This document shows positions 12,136 through 22,810 of a stretch of 64,000 bases of DNA, one piece after another. The DNA comes from Aurelia coerulea (lineage: Eukaryota; Cnidaria; Scyphozoa; Semaeostomeae; Ulmaridae), in the NCBI GenBank assembly GCA_039566865.1, contig CM076943.1, forward strand, positions 47,390,124 to 47,454,123, given 5' to 3'. A program made the position numbers and the translations under genes. Position 1 is the first letter of the stretch. The number at the start of each line of letters is the position of its first letter. A model generated the notes under the pieces. It searched no databases. It had not been told where the DNA came from and saw only the letters and a list, made by a program, of their open reading frames with translations.

Positions 12136-12344
12136 AAACAAACCTCCAGCTGAAAATATGAAATCTGGCATCATGTATTACAACGGTTGGCCAGTGGGCA
12201 ATCAAGCAGCGCCGTCGACTTTTTGCAGCCAACAAATCGATACAGGATTACATTCAGAAACAAAAATTGTTATGATGGATCTTGATTTGAAAGGAAGCAC
12301 TTCTTCACAATGTAATTCAAGTCAGCCAAATGTTGAAATTTTAC
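12136..12344 (+). CDS. CUB-like/LRRR membrane protein paralogue A, exon 3
   Basis: The acceptor ...TTTTGCAG precedes 12136 and the donor GTGAGT follows 12344. The exon is 209 nt, exactly the length and phase of exon 3 in paralogue B (30084-30292). It encodes the first half of the second CUB-like module, including NMKSGIMYYN, an FCSQQIDTGLHSETKIVMMD segment and a GSTSSQCNSSQPNVEIL strand. The frame is open. No signal-peptide or first-CUB exon is seen upstream: the duplication breakpoint lies in intron 2, so this copy either lost its 5' end, uses an unrelated 5' exon, or is a pseudogene. Sequence identity to B is high at splice sites and codons. Confidence 0.75.
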
Positions 12345-12888
12345 GTGAGTTGTATTGCTAGTTGTATTTTAATTAAATTGCTAGCGAGAAACTCTTCGGA
12401 ATATTCATATGTGGCAGTAAGTTGCAATGTAGGGGAAAAACTGGGAAATACCTGAATTGTGTTAAAGGACTGACTGAAAATGAACTTATTCGCAATGCAC
12501 CTTTAGCTATTCCATGGGCAGTTAGACACCGCTGTTATAACTCAGTTATAATTACAAAAAGGAGTCTAAATCGAAGGATATTATTATACATGTTTGTAGG
12601 ATTTTCGAATGTGCACTGAAAGGATAGAAGCCCTGTCGCCACACCGTTGAACCCCTCGTATAAAATGCCTTAGAATATCGCGGGATCCAGACAGGAATAG
12701 CTGACAGGTCTGTTACTATTTTACTACTTCCTATTACGATAGTTTGCAAAATACATATACGGTAGAGCGTGAACAGACCATTCGTGAATCTCAAAGGACA
12801 AAACCTTGGACACTGTCCCAGTCATCCTTGATTCTCAGATTTATCACTTACTGCTATGAAAGCAAAATTTCGTTGTTTCGTTTAATCA

Positions 12889-13332
12889 TGGGCGATAGGA
12901 CACCAAGTGTGTGAAAGTTTTTGGTAGCGAGCCACCTCAACGTTTTATTGGTAGCCACCTTAACCAATTGTTTTTGTGTGTTTTTACCTATTTTCACTTG
13001 GTAGTGAGCCACCTTATCACTGCTTCGTCATTTTGAAATTTTCGGTAGTGAGCCACCTTAAGTGCAGATCCACCTTAACCGTAAAACCTCTATGGGAAAG
13101 AACTTCTTTCCTATAGAGGTTTTACGGAGAGGTTTTACGGTTAAGGTGGATCTGCACTTAAGGTGGCTCACTACCGAAAATTTCAAAATGACGAAGCAGC
13201 GATAAGGTGGCTCACTGCCAAGTGAAAATAGGTAAAAACACACAAAAAGCAATTGGTTAAGGTGGCTACCAATAAAACGTTAAGGTGGCTCGCTACCAAA
13301 AACTTTCACACACTTGGTGTCCTATCGCCCAT
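12889..13332. mobile_element. foldback element, near-perfect 444-bp palindrome
   Basis: The two arms (about 215 bp each) meet near 13110. Each arm repeats GGTAGTGAGCCACCTTA-type motifs, and the ends read ATGGGCGATAGG and CCTATCGCCCAT. The aligned site in copy B (about 32715) lacks it. No clear target duplication is seen. Confidence 0.8.
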
Positions 13333-13420
13333 GCTTTGGGCTCATTTTCACAAAGAGACTTGGGAAAGGTTTAATGAAAGAGGAGGTCTCTGAAGATGAA
13401 AGATCTTGAGAGATTTTAGC

Positions 13421-13859
13421 GAGGGGGAGGGGTTAACTTAGGGGTTTGGGATATATGTGCCTTTGAGAATTCAGAGTTAGGACCAATAACCAGGGCAACA
13501 TTTCGAAAATATAACCCCATAACCATGGCAAATTTTTGAATATGACCCCATATATAGGGCAACATTTTCCACGAGAATCATGACAAGACTATGCAACGTA
13601 TCATTTGTACAGAGTCAATTGAACATTTGTAGAACTAAATTCATTTTTATAAACGTTTTTGTCATAATAGCCAATCATATCAATACACTGCTAACATCTA
13701 CCCATAACTACGGCAAATCTCCGTAAAGCAGACCCATAACCTGGGAAACATTCACGAAATATGACCCATAACCAGGGCAAAGTATCGTATCGTAAATTAA
13801 CTCATAAACCGGTCAGGCACATGTATACCTGGCCCCCTATAGGAGTTACCTCCTCCTCG
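13421..13859. mobile_element. MITE with GAGGGGGAGGGG/CCTCCTCCTC ends
   Basis: It is flanked by GATTTTAGC (13412-13420) and GATCTTAGC (13860-13868), an 8-9-bp duplication with one mismatch. The interior repeats ATAACCAGGGCAACAT-like units. Copy B has the uninterrupted site near 32815. Confidence 0.65.
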
Positions 13860-13912
13860 GATCTTAGCTCTTTTCCAACTTTGTATTCAATGCTCTATTG
13901 CTCTCTCATTTA

Positions 13913-14453
13913 GGGACAGTGCAAAGTTTATTTTATAACATGGGCGGTGCAGAACGTAACGGGGCAACTACTTTTTTTAGCTTGTACAGAACTGGGTCAA
14001 CACTTTTTACAAAGCAAATATGAACGGGACAGTACCTTTTTATAAGCTCAAGATGAAGTTTGAAATATGAAATGGCTAATTTTAAGGCCAAAATTGTGGA
14101 TCATGCAAGTTGAGAAATGCTTGGAAGGATGTGTATGAACATGACGCAAAATTTCCTTGTCAGTTACTTGCAAGGACGATTTATCAGTCATTTCTCTTCA
14201 TCTTCAAAGTCTATTTCTTCGTTGACAAAGTCTCGTAAAGGCAATAATTGATTTTGTTATGGTCTTTGGCTAATTCATCGGTGGTACTATACAACATTTG
14301 TTGTTCATGAATACGGGGCAGATAAATTTTTTAAGCAAAGGGTGACGGGGCAGTTAGTTTTTTGGCAATAATTTCATACAGGGCGAGCAGATTTTTTTGC
14401 AAGAATTAGTTTTCTCCACCGGCCATGTACGATAATAAATTTTGCCCTGTCCC
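13913..14453. mobile_element. MITE with TTA duplication (PIF/Harbinger-like)
   Basis: Termini GGGACAGTGCAAAGTTTATT and AATAAATTTTGCCCTGTCCC are flanked by TTA (13910-13912 and 14454-14456). Copy B reads straight through as CTCTCACTTATCATCC near 32865. Confidence 0.7.
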
Positions 14454-14484
14454 TTATCATATTTTTTAACTGTTCTGTTTGCAG

Positions 14485-14673
14485 AATCCTCAAAACCATA
14501 CTCAAAACGATCTGATATGTTAAACTTTGCTACTTCAATCAGTGGGCCTATGTGTCGTAAGCTTGAGCCAAAGGTATACACTGCTACAGAGAGATATATC
14601 TACATTCACTTCAACAGAGCAAATGCATCAGTGACTGCAAATCGTGGATTTGTGATTGGATTCCTCAGCTATG
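14485..14673 (+). CDS. CUB-like/LRRR membrane protein paralogue A, exon 4
   Basis: The acceptor TTCTGTTTGCAG lies before 14485 and the donor GTAAGT after 14673. The exon is 189 nt in the same phase as B exon 4 (32895-33083). It encodes the second half of the CUB-like module: ISGPMCRKLEPKVYT, a RYIYIHFNRANAS strand and a GFVIGFLSYG end that matches the usual CUB C-terminal G-F-x-x-x-Y pattern. Compared with B, one change replaces Gly by Arg after the cysteine (MCR against MCG). The frame is fully open and joins exons 3 and 5. Confidence 0.75.
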
Positions 14674-14716
14674 GTAAGTGACATTAAAGATGCATTATCT
14701 AACCAAGATCCTTTGC

Positions 14717-14879
14717 AGAGACGCAGGAACCGGGGAGCACTGGGGGCACGTACCCCCCAAGATTTTGCAATAAATAAAGAAGTGCCCTTTTTACTTTCAG
14801 GAAGTGCCCATTTAGCTTAAGGAAAAAGTGTCCTTGAAGTGCTGTGCCCTCCCAAGTTTGAGATTCTTACTACGTCCCT
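14717..14879. mobile_element. short MITE with GATCCTTTGC duplication
   Basis: The 163-bp insert is bracketed by GATCCTTTGC (14707-14716 and 14880-14889). It contains a GC-rich CCGGGGAGCACTGGGGGCAC stretch. Copy B has a single GATCCTTTGC at about 33115, which is an empty site. Confidence 0.7.
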
Positions 14880-15347
14880 GATCCTTTGCGGTTCGAACTA
14901 TGAACGCAAATGGAACTTAGGCCAGAAATGTCTTTCGTGTCACAAGAAAGCCCAATTTCATCCCAAGAATGATGAGTTCGTTGCTCGTAATACAAAAGGC
15001 CGTTCTGCAATTTGATTGCCTATTGGAAAAAAACAATAGCAAACATGAATATTTCGGGAAATTCACGGGTATTTGACAATGATTCGACCAACAACGATCT
15101 AATCTTGTCACTAAGCAACAACAGTTGCAATGTTGTTTTGTTGTTTGTGATCGAGGTCGTATGATTAGTGTTGCCTAGGAGATTGCAAATCCATAATTGC
15201 TGCTAATCCATCCATTTTCTGGGCGGATCTGGAAGTGTACCACAATGTTCATTCGGCTTCTTGATCAGCGTATGACGTAAGAATACCCTGGGAACGAGGT
15301 TAATTAAAGTCTATTTTGGGCCCACAAAGGATCATGGTTAGGAAGAC

Positions 15348-16511
15348 ATAGGACTCAAATCTTTAAAAAGGTCGGTGTAAATAATTAATTGGCTTGGAAG
15401 GAACTCAGATTTTTTTGCTGTAAATCTGCCGTGGAAATGTCATCAAGTTTTTAAATCCTAAACCAGAACAGCAACAAATTTTTGCTTGCCCTGCTTGCCA
15501 CCATAATGGAGACCTTGATAAACTATGGAAGCCCTGTCCACAAGTTGCTCGGCAACTTTCAGGCAACTTGAAGTCTTTTGGGCAACTTTTAGGAATTTTG
15601 GCAACTTTTGCAACATTGAGAAACTTGTCCTTATTTTGGCAATGTTACACAAATTTAAATGATGTTTTGTTTATTCTCTGCAACAGTAATGAAAATTAGA
15701 CATGTAAAGGATCTGTTTTGGTCAGGCTGGCTGGGATTCAACGTCTTGATTTGTGAAGAACTGGTCTTTGAAATTAACGATTTATGACTATGATGGCCTA
15801 TGATTAGTATGATGACGATGAACGATGATGATGATAATGATGCTGATAATGGTGATGATTATTAGTCATCAATGAATGTTGTTGCTGTTGTTGTTGTTGT
15901 TGTTTATCCGCAAAAAATGGTTCTTGCTGAAATACTGAAGATGTGTTACATGGTTCCAACTGTATTAGCGTCGAAAGGCTCAAACTTCCTGGAAACTGCA
16001 GTTGCCTCATAAGAGAAAATGTTGAAATAAAATAAAAAGGCACTTCTAGGAATTATCCTTGGTGCTAATCTTATGCACATATGTCAACTCTTCATGTATC
16101 TATAGCACTTGACCATAAAAAATGACAATAAATGAACAACTTTTGAGCAACTTTTTGAAAAAATTGGCAACTTTTTAGCAACTTTTCAGGAAATTGAGAG
16201 CAACTTTTCGAGAGATTTCGAGCAACTTGTGGACAGGGCTAAACTATGGGTTTGCTGAAGGTTATATCCTTTTTCCTCTATTGGTTCAGGAGTTACGATT
16301 ATTTAATTCTTTTTCAAAATTTTCCATGAAGTTTATTAAAAAATAATTAGATTGCCACCATTTTGAGAAAAATCAAGATATCAAACAATTTCAACGGCAG
16401 ATTCACAGCAAAGTACCATAATTTCCCTTCAAGCCATTAAATTAAAAGAATTTTAGCACATAGAATTGTACACCCTTCTCTTTAAAGATTTGAACGATTT
16501 GAGCCTATGCT
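15348..16511. mobile_element. MULE-like MITE (CATAGGACTCAAATC family), split by a nested element
   Basis: The left end CATAGGACTCAAATCTTTAA and right end GATTTGAGCCTATGCT belong to a family with copies at 52978-53567 and 60928-61412 that have long inverted ends. A related right half is kept in copy B (to about 34874). A second MITE sits inside at 15529-16240. Confidence 0.6.
15529..16240. mobile_element. nested MITE with AGCCCTGTCC ends and 9-bp duplication
   Basis: Ends AGCCCTGTCCACAAGTTG and CAACTTGTGGACAGGGCT are flanked by AAACTATGG at 15520-15528 and 16241-16249. Copy B has one diverged copy of this target (AAAATATGG near 34605). The interior is rich in GGCAACTTTT-type repeats and holds CAT/CAA microsatellites at 15810-15905. 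Confidence 0.75.
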
Positions 16512-16625
16512 GGCTAGGAATGGATTTTAAGCCTGCTTCTACCAACCAAATGTAGGAACATCTCTTTGAGATCAAATTTGGCCACCTGTCTTTACTGTGA
16601 ATATATTTATTTATGTAATTATATA

Positions 16626-17230
16626 CCGAGTGCGCCAAAATAAGCTATGCACATTTGGCAGGCCACAATAAATCGTTCACTGGACCGATTTTGAAGATTT
16701 ATGACCTAATCGTTAGCAGAAAGCCTGAATTAGATACTGAGATTTTTTGCAAATTCTTTCATTTTCAGTCTTTAAAGCTAGAAGCGAGTTTCCTAAAATT
16801 GTAGTTTTCGAAAACACTGAAAACGATAAAAAACGTCGATTAAATTTTCTAAAGAATCGACATGAATGGACAAAGAGAGAACTTGTTCGTGGTGATTTGC
16901 GATTTAAAAATCGACCAATTGTAATCTGCTGTACGAGAGTTCATGCTGAACCTCCAAATCTCCCTGAAAACGTTTTCTCTTTGTTAATTCATGCTGGATC
17001 TTTTAAAATTTGATCGACGTTATTTGATCGTTTTCATTGTTTTCGAAACCGAACATTTGAAGAAACTCGCTCCTGGCTCTAAAAACTGAAAACGGAAAAA
17101 ATTGCAAAAAAAGTCCTAGAATCTAATTCAGGCTTTCTGCTAATGATTAAATCATAAATTTTCAAAATCGGTCCAGTGTACGATTTATTGTGGCTAGCCA
17201 AACGTGCATAGTTTATTTTGGCGCACCCGG
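16626..17230. mobile_element. Tc1/mariner-like MITE, CCGAGTGCGCC ends
   Basis: Inverted ends CCGAGTGCGCCAAAATAA and TTATTTTGGCGCACCCGG lie between TA dinucleotides. The interior arms are also inverted (CACATTTGGCAGGCCACAAT against the mirrored sequence near 17190). No transposase frame is seen. Confidence 0.7.
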
Positions 17231-17465
17231 TATATCCATCGATTTAGATTAGTTTACTTTGTACACTTGTATATAGTAAGCTAGAGTACGTACATAATCG
17301 ATGCAAAATAATTTGACAAACAAACAAGCCTTGAGCACTGCACAGCCAAAGAAACAATGATATGTATGTGTGTTTTCTTTGTTCAATATATAGCCTATAA
17401 ACCATTCCATATTCCCTTCAACATTGCAACATATTTAAAATGTCATCTATCTACTTTTGATGCAG

Positions 17466-19504
17466 GCATCGGCCACCATTCAGCAAACGATGTAATAGAA
17501 GGCATTCAAATGCTCTCTTCTCTGACGTCACTTTTCAGACGAAGGGTAACGGCCATTTTACGACGCAGAACCCCAGTAATACTCCGAAGACGACTACCTG
17601 TCGTTCTCAGACGCAGAACAACTGTCCCTCCAGTGATACTCCGAAGACGACTGCCTGTCGTTCTCCGACGCAGAACAACTGTCCCCCCAGTGATTCTCCG
17701 AAGACGGCTGCCTGTCGTTCTCCGACGCAGAACAACTGTCCCTCCAGTGATACTCCGAAGACGGCTGCCTGTCGTTCTCCGACGCAGAACCCCAGTGATA
17801 CTCCGAAGACGATTGCCTGTCATTCTCAGACGCAGAACAACTGTTCCCCCTGCGATTCTCCGAAGACGGCTGCCTGTCGTTCTCAGACGCAGAACAACTG
17901 TCCCTCCAGTGATACTCCGAAGACGGCTGCCTGTCGTTCTCCGACGCAGAACCCCAGTAATACTCCGAAGACGACTGCCTCTCGTTCTCAGACGCAGAAC
18001 AACTGTTCCCCCTGTGATTCTCCGAAGACGGCTGCCTGTCGTTCTCCGACGCAGAACAACTGTCCCTCCAGTGATACTCCGAAGACGGCTGCCTGTCGTT
18101 CTCAGACGCAGAACAACTGTCCCTCCAGTGATACTCCGAAGACGACTGCCTGTCGTTCTCCGACGCAGAACAACTGTCCCTCCAGTGATACTCCGAAGAC
18201 GACTGCCTGTCGTTCTCCGACGCAGAACAACTATCCCCCCAGTGATCCTCCGAAGACGGCTGCCTGTCGTTCTCCGACGCAGAACAACTGTCCCTCCAGT
18301 GATACTCCGAAGACGACTGCCTGTCGTTCTCAGACGCAGAACAACTGTCCCTCCAGTGATACTCCGAAGACGACTGCCTGTCGTTCTCCGACGCAGAACA
18401 ACTATCCCCCCAGTGATCCTCCGAAGACGGCTGCCTGTCGTTCTCCGACGCAGAACCCCAGTGATACTCCGAAGACGATTGCCTGTCGTTCTCCGACGCA
18501 GAACAACTGTCCCTCCAGTGATACTCCGAAGACGACTGCCTGTCGTTCTCCGACGCAGAACAACTGTCCCTCCAGTGATACTCCGAAGACGACTGCCTGT
18601 CGTTCTCCGACGCAGAACAACTGTCCCTCCAGTGATACTCCGAAGACGACTGCCTGTCGTTCTCCGACGCAGAACAACTATCCCCCCAGTGATCCTCCGA
18701 AGACGGCTGCCTGTCGTTCTCCGACGCAGAACCCCAGTGATACTCCGAAGACGATTGCCTGTCGTTCTCCGACGCAGAACAACTGTCCCTCCAGTGATAC
18801 TCCGAAGACGACTGCCTGTCGTTCTCCGACGCAGAACAACTGTCCCTCCAGTGATACTCCGAAGACGACTGCCTGTCATTCTCAGACGCAGAACAACTGT
18901 TCCCCCTGTGATTCTCCGAAGACGGCTGCCTGTCGTTCTCAGACGCAGAACAACTGTCCCTCCAGTGATACTCCGAAGACGACTGCCTGTCGTTCTCCGA
19001 CGCAGAACAACTGTCCCTCCAGTGATTCTCCGAAGACGGCTACCTGTCGTTCTCCGACGCAGAACAACTGTCCCCCCTGCGATTCTCCGAAGACGGCTGC
19101 CTGTCGTTCTCAGACGCAGAATAACTGTCCCGCCAGTGATACTCCGAAGACGACTGCCTGTCGTTCTCCGACGCAGAACAACTATCCCTCCAGTGATTCT
19201 CCGAAGACGGTTGCCTGTCGTTCTCCGTCGCAGAACCCCAGTGATACTCCGCAGACGAACACCGTCAACAACATCTCGCAGAAAGAGCAGCAGCAGTGGA
19301 ACTGTTAAAAGCACAGAGAAAAAAACCATCAAAGTCGAGGTTCCAGTTGGAGTAGCAGTTGGTGGTTTAATAGCAGTTGTACTCGTTGCTCTGGTGGTCG
19401 CTAAATATGTTATTAAAGTTAAATTTTTAGGTGGGAATCGGGGTGGGAACGAGGGAGCAAACGTGATGAAGGAAGACAATGAAGTGAAAGAAACAGACTG
19501 TTGA
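17466..19504 (+). CDS. CUB-like/LRRR membrane protein paralogue A, exon 5: minisatellite-encoded Arg-rich repeats, TM helix, tail
   Basis: The acceptor ...TTTTGATGCAG lies before 17466, and the phase (one base from exon 4) gives Gly then IGHHSAND, homologous to ISHNSAKD in B. After IQMLSSLTS come about 30 units of a 19-residue repeat (VLRRRTTVPPVILRRRLPV consensus); five units are shortened to 16 residues (VLRRRTPVILRRRLPV). A Ser/Thr-rich stretch follows, then one transmembrane helix (VPVGVAVGGLIAVVLVALVV), then a tail of about 35 residues ending KETDC and stop TGA at 19502-19504. The repeats would be extracellular and extremely basic. Paralogue B has only about six LRRR units, so the array expanded here. 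The exon is 2,039 nt with no frame break. The product's function is unknown. Confidence 0.75.
17545..19260 (+). repeat. 57-bp coding minisatellite, about 30 units
   Basis: The unit is 57 bp with 48-bp variants, all multiples of three, so the frame survives copy-number change. Variants (ATCCCCCCAGTGATCCT against GTCCCTCCAGTGATACT) recur in blocks of four or five units, which points to higher-order duplication. Synonymous differences (CTCCGA/CTCAGA, AGACGG/AGACGA) outnumber amino-acid changes by eye. Confidence 0.9.
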
Positions 19505-19518
19505 TTATAACGCCTTGC

Positions 19519-19801
19519 CTAGATTTATGACAATGACTCCCTTTTATCTCTGCAGTAAACCTTCTCAGCAGGGACTCATAATGAAACAGTTAAAAAGCTG
19601 ACCCTATCTTCTGCATTTGATCGATCGAATCTAGATCGAACGCTTACTTCGAGTCTGTTCAATTGGTACTCTAGGAAGTGCAGAGTTTGGGCCTAAATAG
19701 GGTCAAGTTTTTCAGAGTAATAACATGAGTCTCTGTTGGCCGACGCGCCATCTTGAAGTAAAAAAGCACAGGGCTACAAGGGACTCATCGTCATAAATCT
19801 A
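19519..19801. mobile_element. MULE-like MITE, TAGATTTATGAC ends
   Basis: Ends TAGATTTATGACAATGACTC and GACTCATCGTCATAAATCTA are flanked by CGCCTTGCC (19510-19518) and CGCCTTGCT (19802-19810). The same family lies at 51071-51624 with a perfect 9-bp duplication. Confidence 0.75.
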
Positions 19802-19859
19802 CGCCTTGCTATGTCATGACTGTATGACTTTATATCCTCTTGTTAAAATTGCAAATGTA

Positions 19860-20465
19860 CCGGGTGTCCCAAAAAAATGTATACAGATTTGGTTGACTCC
19901 AGCTATGTGAATTTTGCTTTAATGAATGGCTAAGCACTTTCAAAATTTTCCTCGATCGTTAACTTGAACATAGAGACCTCGTTTGTTGGTATTGGTGCTT
20001 TGAGAGTGGAAATATCAATATTGAAAGCTCACATTTGCGTGCCCTTGCAGACCAGAACTTTGGCCTTTTGGCCTAAGCAAATTCCTGAAGCACATCGAAA
20101 CTAAGAACTGAAATTAATGAAAAATTAAGAAACTTTTCAATGGGTGACTGGGTAGTGACTTCTGGAAGACAGTCTAATATTGCTCAAATTTTGTTAAGGC
20201 TATCGTTGATTTATATGATGTGCTTAAAGAAATTGCTTAGGCCAGAAGGGTAAAGCTCTGGTTTGCAGGGCGAGGCAAATTTCAGCTTTCAAGGTTAACA
20301 TGTCTGCTTTCAAAGTACCAATCAAAGTACCAATATCAACAAACGAGGCATCTATGTTCAAGTTAACTATCGAGAAACATTTTGAGAGTGATTAGACAGT
20401 GATTGAAGCTAAATTCACAGCGCTGGAGTCAACTAAATCCGTATACATTTTTTTGGGACACCCGG
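19860..20465. mobile_element. Tc1/mariner-like MITE, CCGGGTGTCCC family
   Basis: Inverted ends CCGGGTGTCCCAAAAAAATG and ...TTTTTTTGGGACACCCGG lie between TA dinucleotides (19858-19859 and 20466-20467). The long inner arms are also inverted. Close relatives are at 50478-51056 and 61620-62227. No transposase frame is present. Confidence 0.8.
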
Positions 20466-20529
20466 TAGTGTGTCTAGATATTTATACAACACGCACAACA
20501 ACTATGTTTTCAAGATATTTATCTTTTGA

Positions 20530-21110
20530 TATTTGATTTTATTAAGGAGGGATGCCCTTCAGCCAGAGCTGTTATACAAGGGGCCCTCCACTTAAAACGT
20601 TACTTACAATATACAATTACTAAGGAACACTGAAGATTAAATATAATATAAAGCCATAACTTTCAAAATCTAATAACAATTTACAAAGTTGAAGATAAAA
20701 GAAAAGAAACAGTAACTTCTTAATAGACTGTTTAAAACTATTTAGGGAAGATGCCTGTTAAGAAAAACATCTTTGCCCTTTACTTGATTTCTTCTTGAGT
20801 AGTCTTAAATCTGTTACTGTATTTCGAAGGACATACGAAGAGCACTTTGAGTTTCGGGTGAAGAGGTCACAAAGGTATTGCGGAGCCAGTTCATGCATGG
20901 ACTTGAAGACCATTGTTTTAGATTCACCAGCTATAAGTTCTTCAATGGTCTTCCAACCCAGCCTGTCAATAAGTGGTCTGCTTAGGGTGTCAAAACTGCT
21001 GTTTGTTATAATTGTAGCAGCTCGGTTTTGAAGTTTTTGCAACTGATTCAGCTCAGTCGAGCAGGCACAACCCCAAACAGAGCAACAATATCGAAAGTGT
21101 GGCTCGACAA
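20530..21110 (-). mobile_element. LINE 3' fragment
   Basis: The minus-strand frame (VEPHFRYCCSVWGCACSTE, then QLQKLQNRAATIITNSSF, IDRLGWKTIEELI, ending KKSSKGQRCFS) is the C-terminal end of a LINE polyprotein. It is 5'-truncated near 21110; the 3' untranslated part runs to about 20530. Confidence 0.75.
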
Positions 21111-21169
21111 TACCTGTGTTTTATGTTTAAGTTTTCTTTAGTTGCTATCTAATTTATATTGTATTATAT

Positions 21170-21530
21170 GTGTAAAGAGTCTTCAATGTTTCCTGAGGTA
21201 GGAAAGTTTTGGCATGCTTTAAACCCAAGACAGTAAATCCCTGCATATAAGAACGAAGAACCTACAAAAATAAGAACGTGCAGTCTGTATTTACTGAATA
21301 ATGCAGGTTCTAATTAACTGTTTCAGTTTGATAAACCAATATGTTCTTTTCACAAGGGGAATAAGATTCATGTTTGATTGGTTGTTGAAATTTGGACCTC
21401 CTCCCCTGCTATTTGTAAGCCTGAGAGAAGATATAAGGTTGATAGTAACGTTGCCAAAACAAATGAGATGTTTTTGTTGTGAACTTCAGAAGATCGGGAA
21501 CAGTAAAATACTTGTTTTTATTTTCTCTTT
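21170..21530. repeat. ATAAGAAC-family dispersed repeat
   Basis: It is homologous to 23233-23720 (shared start GTCTTCAATGTTTCCTGAGG). It supplies the empty target site for the MITE nested at 23259-23432. Confidence 0.65.
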
Positions 21531-22015
21531 CTTCATAATAATAACAATAACAATAACAAGCTAAAACTATTTACATATATTTACATCTCTGTTTCTGGAA
21601 ATGGTACGTGCATGTCGAGCACGACTTATCTCTTTGCTTACATGATGACAACCAGTGGCGAAGCTAGCGGTCATGCTGCTCATGCTCAGCAGCATGACCA
21701 TAATTTTCAGAGATAGGATGAATATTTTTTCACCAGAAAGAATATTTCTTTGAAAAACCTTCTTTAAAATCACAACATATGTCATAGTACATCATCATCA
21801 TAATAGCATAAAAGCTCTACCTTATTACAGGTATGGCAGCTATAAAACAAACTAAACTAACGCATAATATTAAATAGAACTTGAACAAAAGATTGCGAGC
21901 TAAATAAAAAGAAAAATGAACTAAAAAGTATCAAATAAAGCTACGTGAAATGTAAAATAGCAGCAACAAAAAAAGCGAGAATGTGTTTAGGTGTCTTGGA
22001 ACACCCAGGCTGGGC

Positions 22016-22810
22016 CTAGGTAACAATATGAAGCGAGTCTCTCAGCTTGTTAGCATCAATAATAAACTCAGCCAGGCATCTAAGAACTGCAGTGTTTTCG
22101 CTACTCATAATATTGGAAAACTGTATCTTTGGGTCTAAGGGCTCGACATTTGCAGTTAACAGTAGGTAAATTCTTAAGTTATCATATGCTGGGCACATTG
22201 TCAAAAAGTGAAATTCGTCTTCGACTAGGTTTAGTTGGCACATTTTGCAGAGACATTGTTCCACTTGTAGGCCTTTGTGCCTCCCCACCTCAATCAAAAG
22301 TGTATGGTCACTACATCTGAACTTACTCAATGCTTTTCTATGCTCGAAAGTTAGGTCTTTAGTCAAGAAGGTTTCTAGTTTAAAATTAGATTTAAATGTC
22401 TTATAAGTTCGTAGTTTACTGTTCCGATCAGAGTTTAGACAGGCTAAGGATATTTCAGAATGCCAAAGTTTCTTATAAAGTGCTGCTGATTCGTACTTTA
22501 ACTTTCTACATACTTCCTTTTCAGAGAAACTGGAAGGGTTATTCCAAATTTATGATAGGCCAAGCAGATTCAGTGTTGTTTTAAAAGTAGTTAACCAGTT
22601 CGATAAATTATCTGGTAGAGAAGTAGATTCTAGGAATGCCTTTTTTACCAAAGTGTTATCATCTATTTGCACGATTCTGTGCCAGAATTTTATGACCCGT
22701 AGAATACTGTTTAATGTTGAAGGGGTGGCACCTAAATCACCGTATACAGCTAAGGTTGAAGTGTTTCGCTTCAAGCCTAGAATTAGTTTCGAAAATTTTA
22801 ATTTAGGCTT
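22016..22810 (-). mobile_element. LINE C-terminal fragment with Cys-rich tail domain, frameshifted
   Basis: Two minus-strand frames (22774-22550, then 22366-22016) read the end of a LINE polyprotein. The first has NTSTLAVYGDLGATP and IKFWHRI. The second has RKALSKFRCSDHTLLIEVG and a CLCKMCQLNLVEDEFHFL ... CPAYDNLR zinc-ribbon-like block. One or more frameshifts separate them, so this is a dead fragment. Confidence 0.75.

Larger units (their letters stand above)
9391..17465 (+). repeat. segmental duplication copy A (partner 29374-37511)
   Basis: The sequence around exons 3, 4 and 5 of the CUB-like gene and much of the introns align with 29374-37511 in the same order and orientation. Homology to copy B begins at 9391 (ACCATTTTGGTAAGGTGCG). 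The copies differ by many transposon insertions listed separately. Confidence 0.85.

Noticed and set aside
15804..16043. His/Gln-rich 79-codon ORF
   Set aside because: Translation of CAT and CAA microsatellites inside a MITE.
18402..18677. 91-codon minus-strand frame with FCVGERQAVVFGVSLEGQL repeats
   Set aside because: Another frame of the same minisatellite.
17506..19479. 657-codon open frame on the minus strand opposite exon 5 of paralogue A
   Set aside because: The 57-bp unit is a multiple of three and happens to lack stops in this frame; the frame has no signal, domain or splice context, and the plus strand joins conserved exons.
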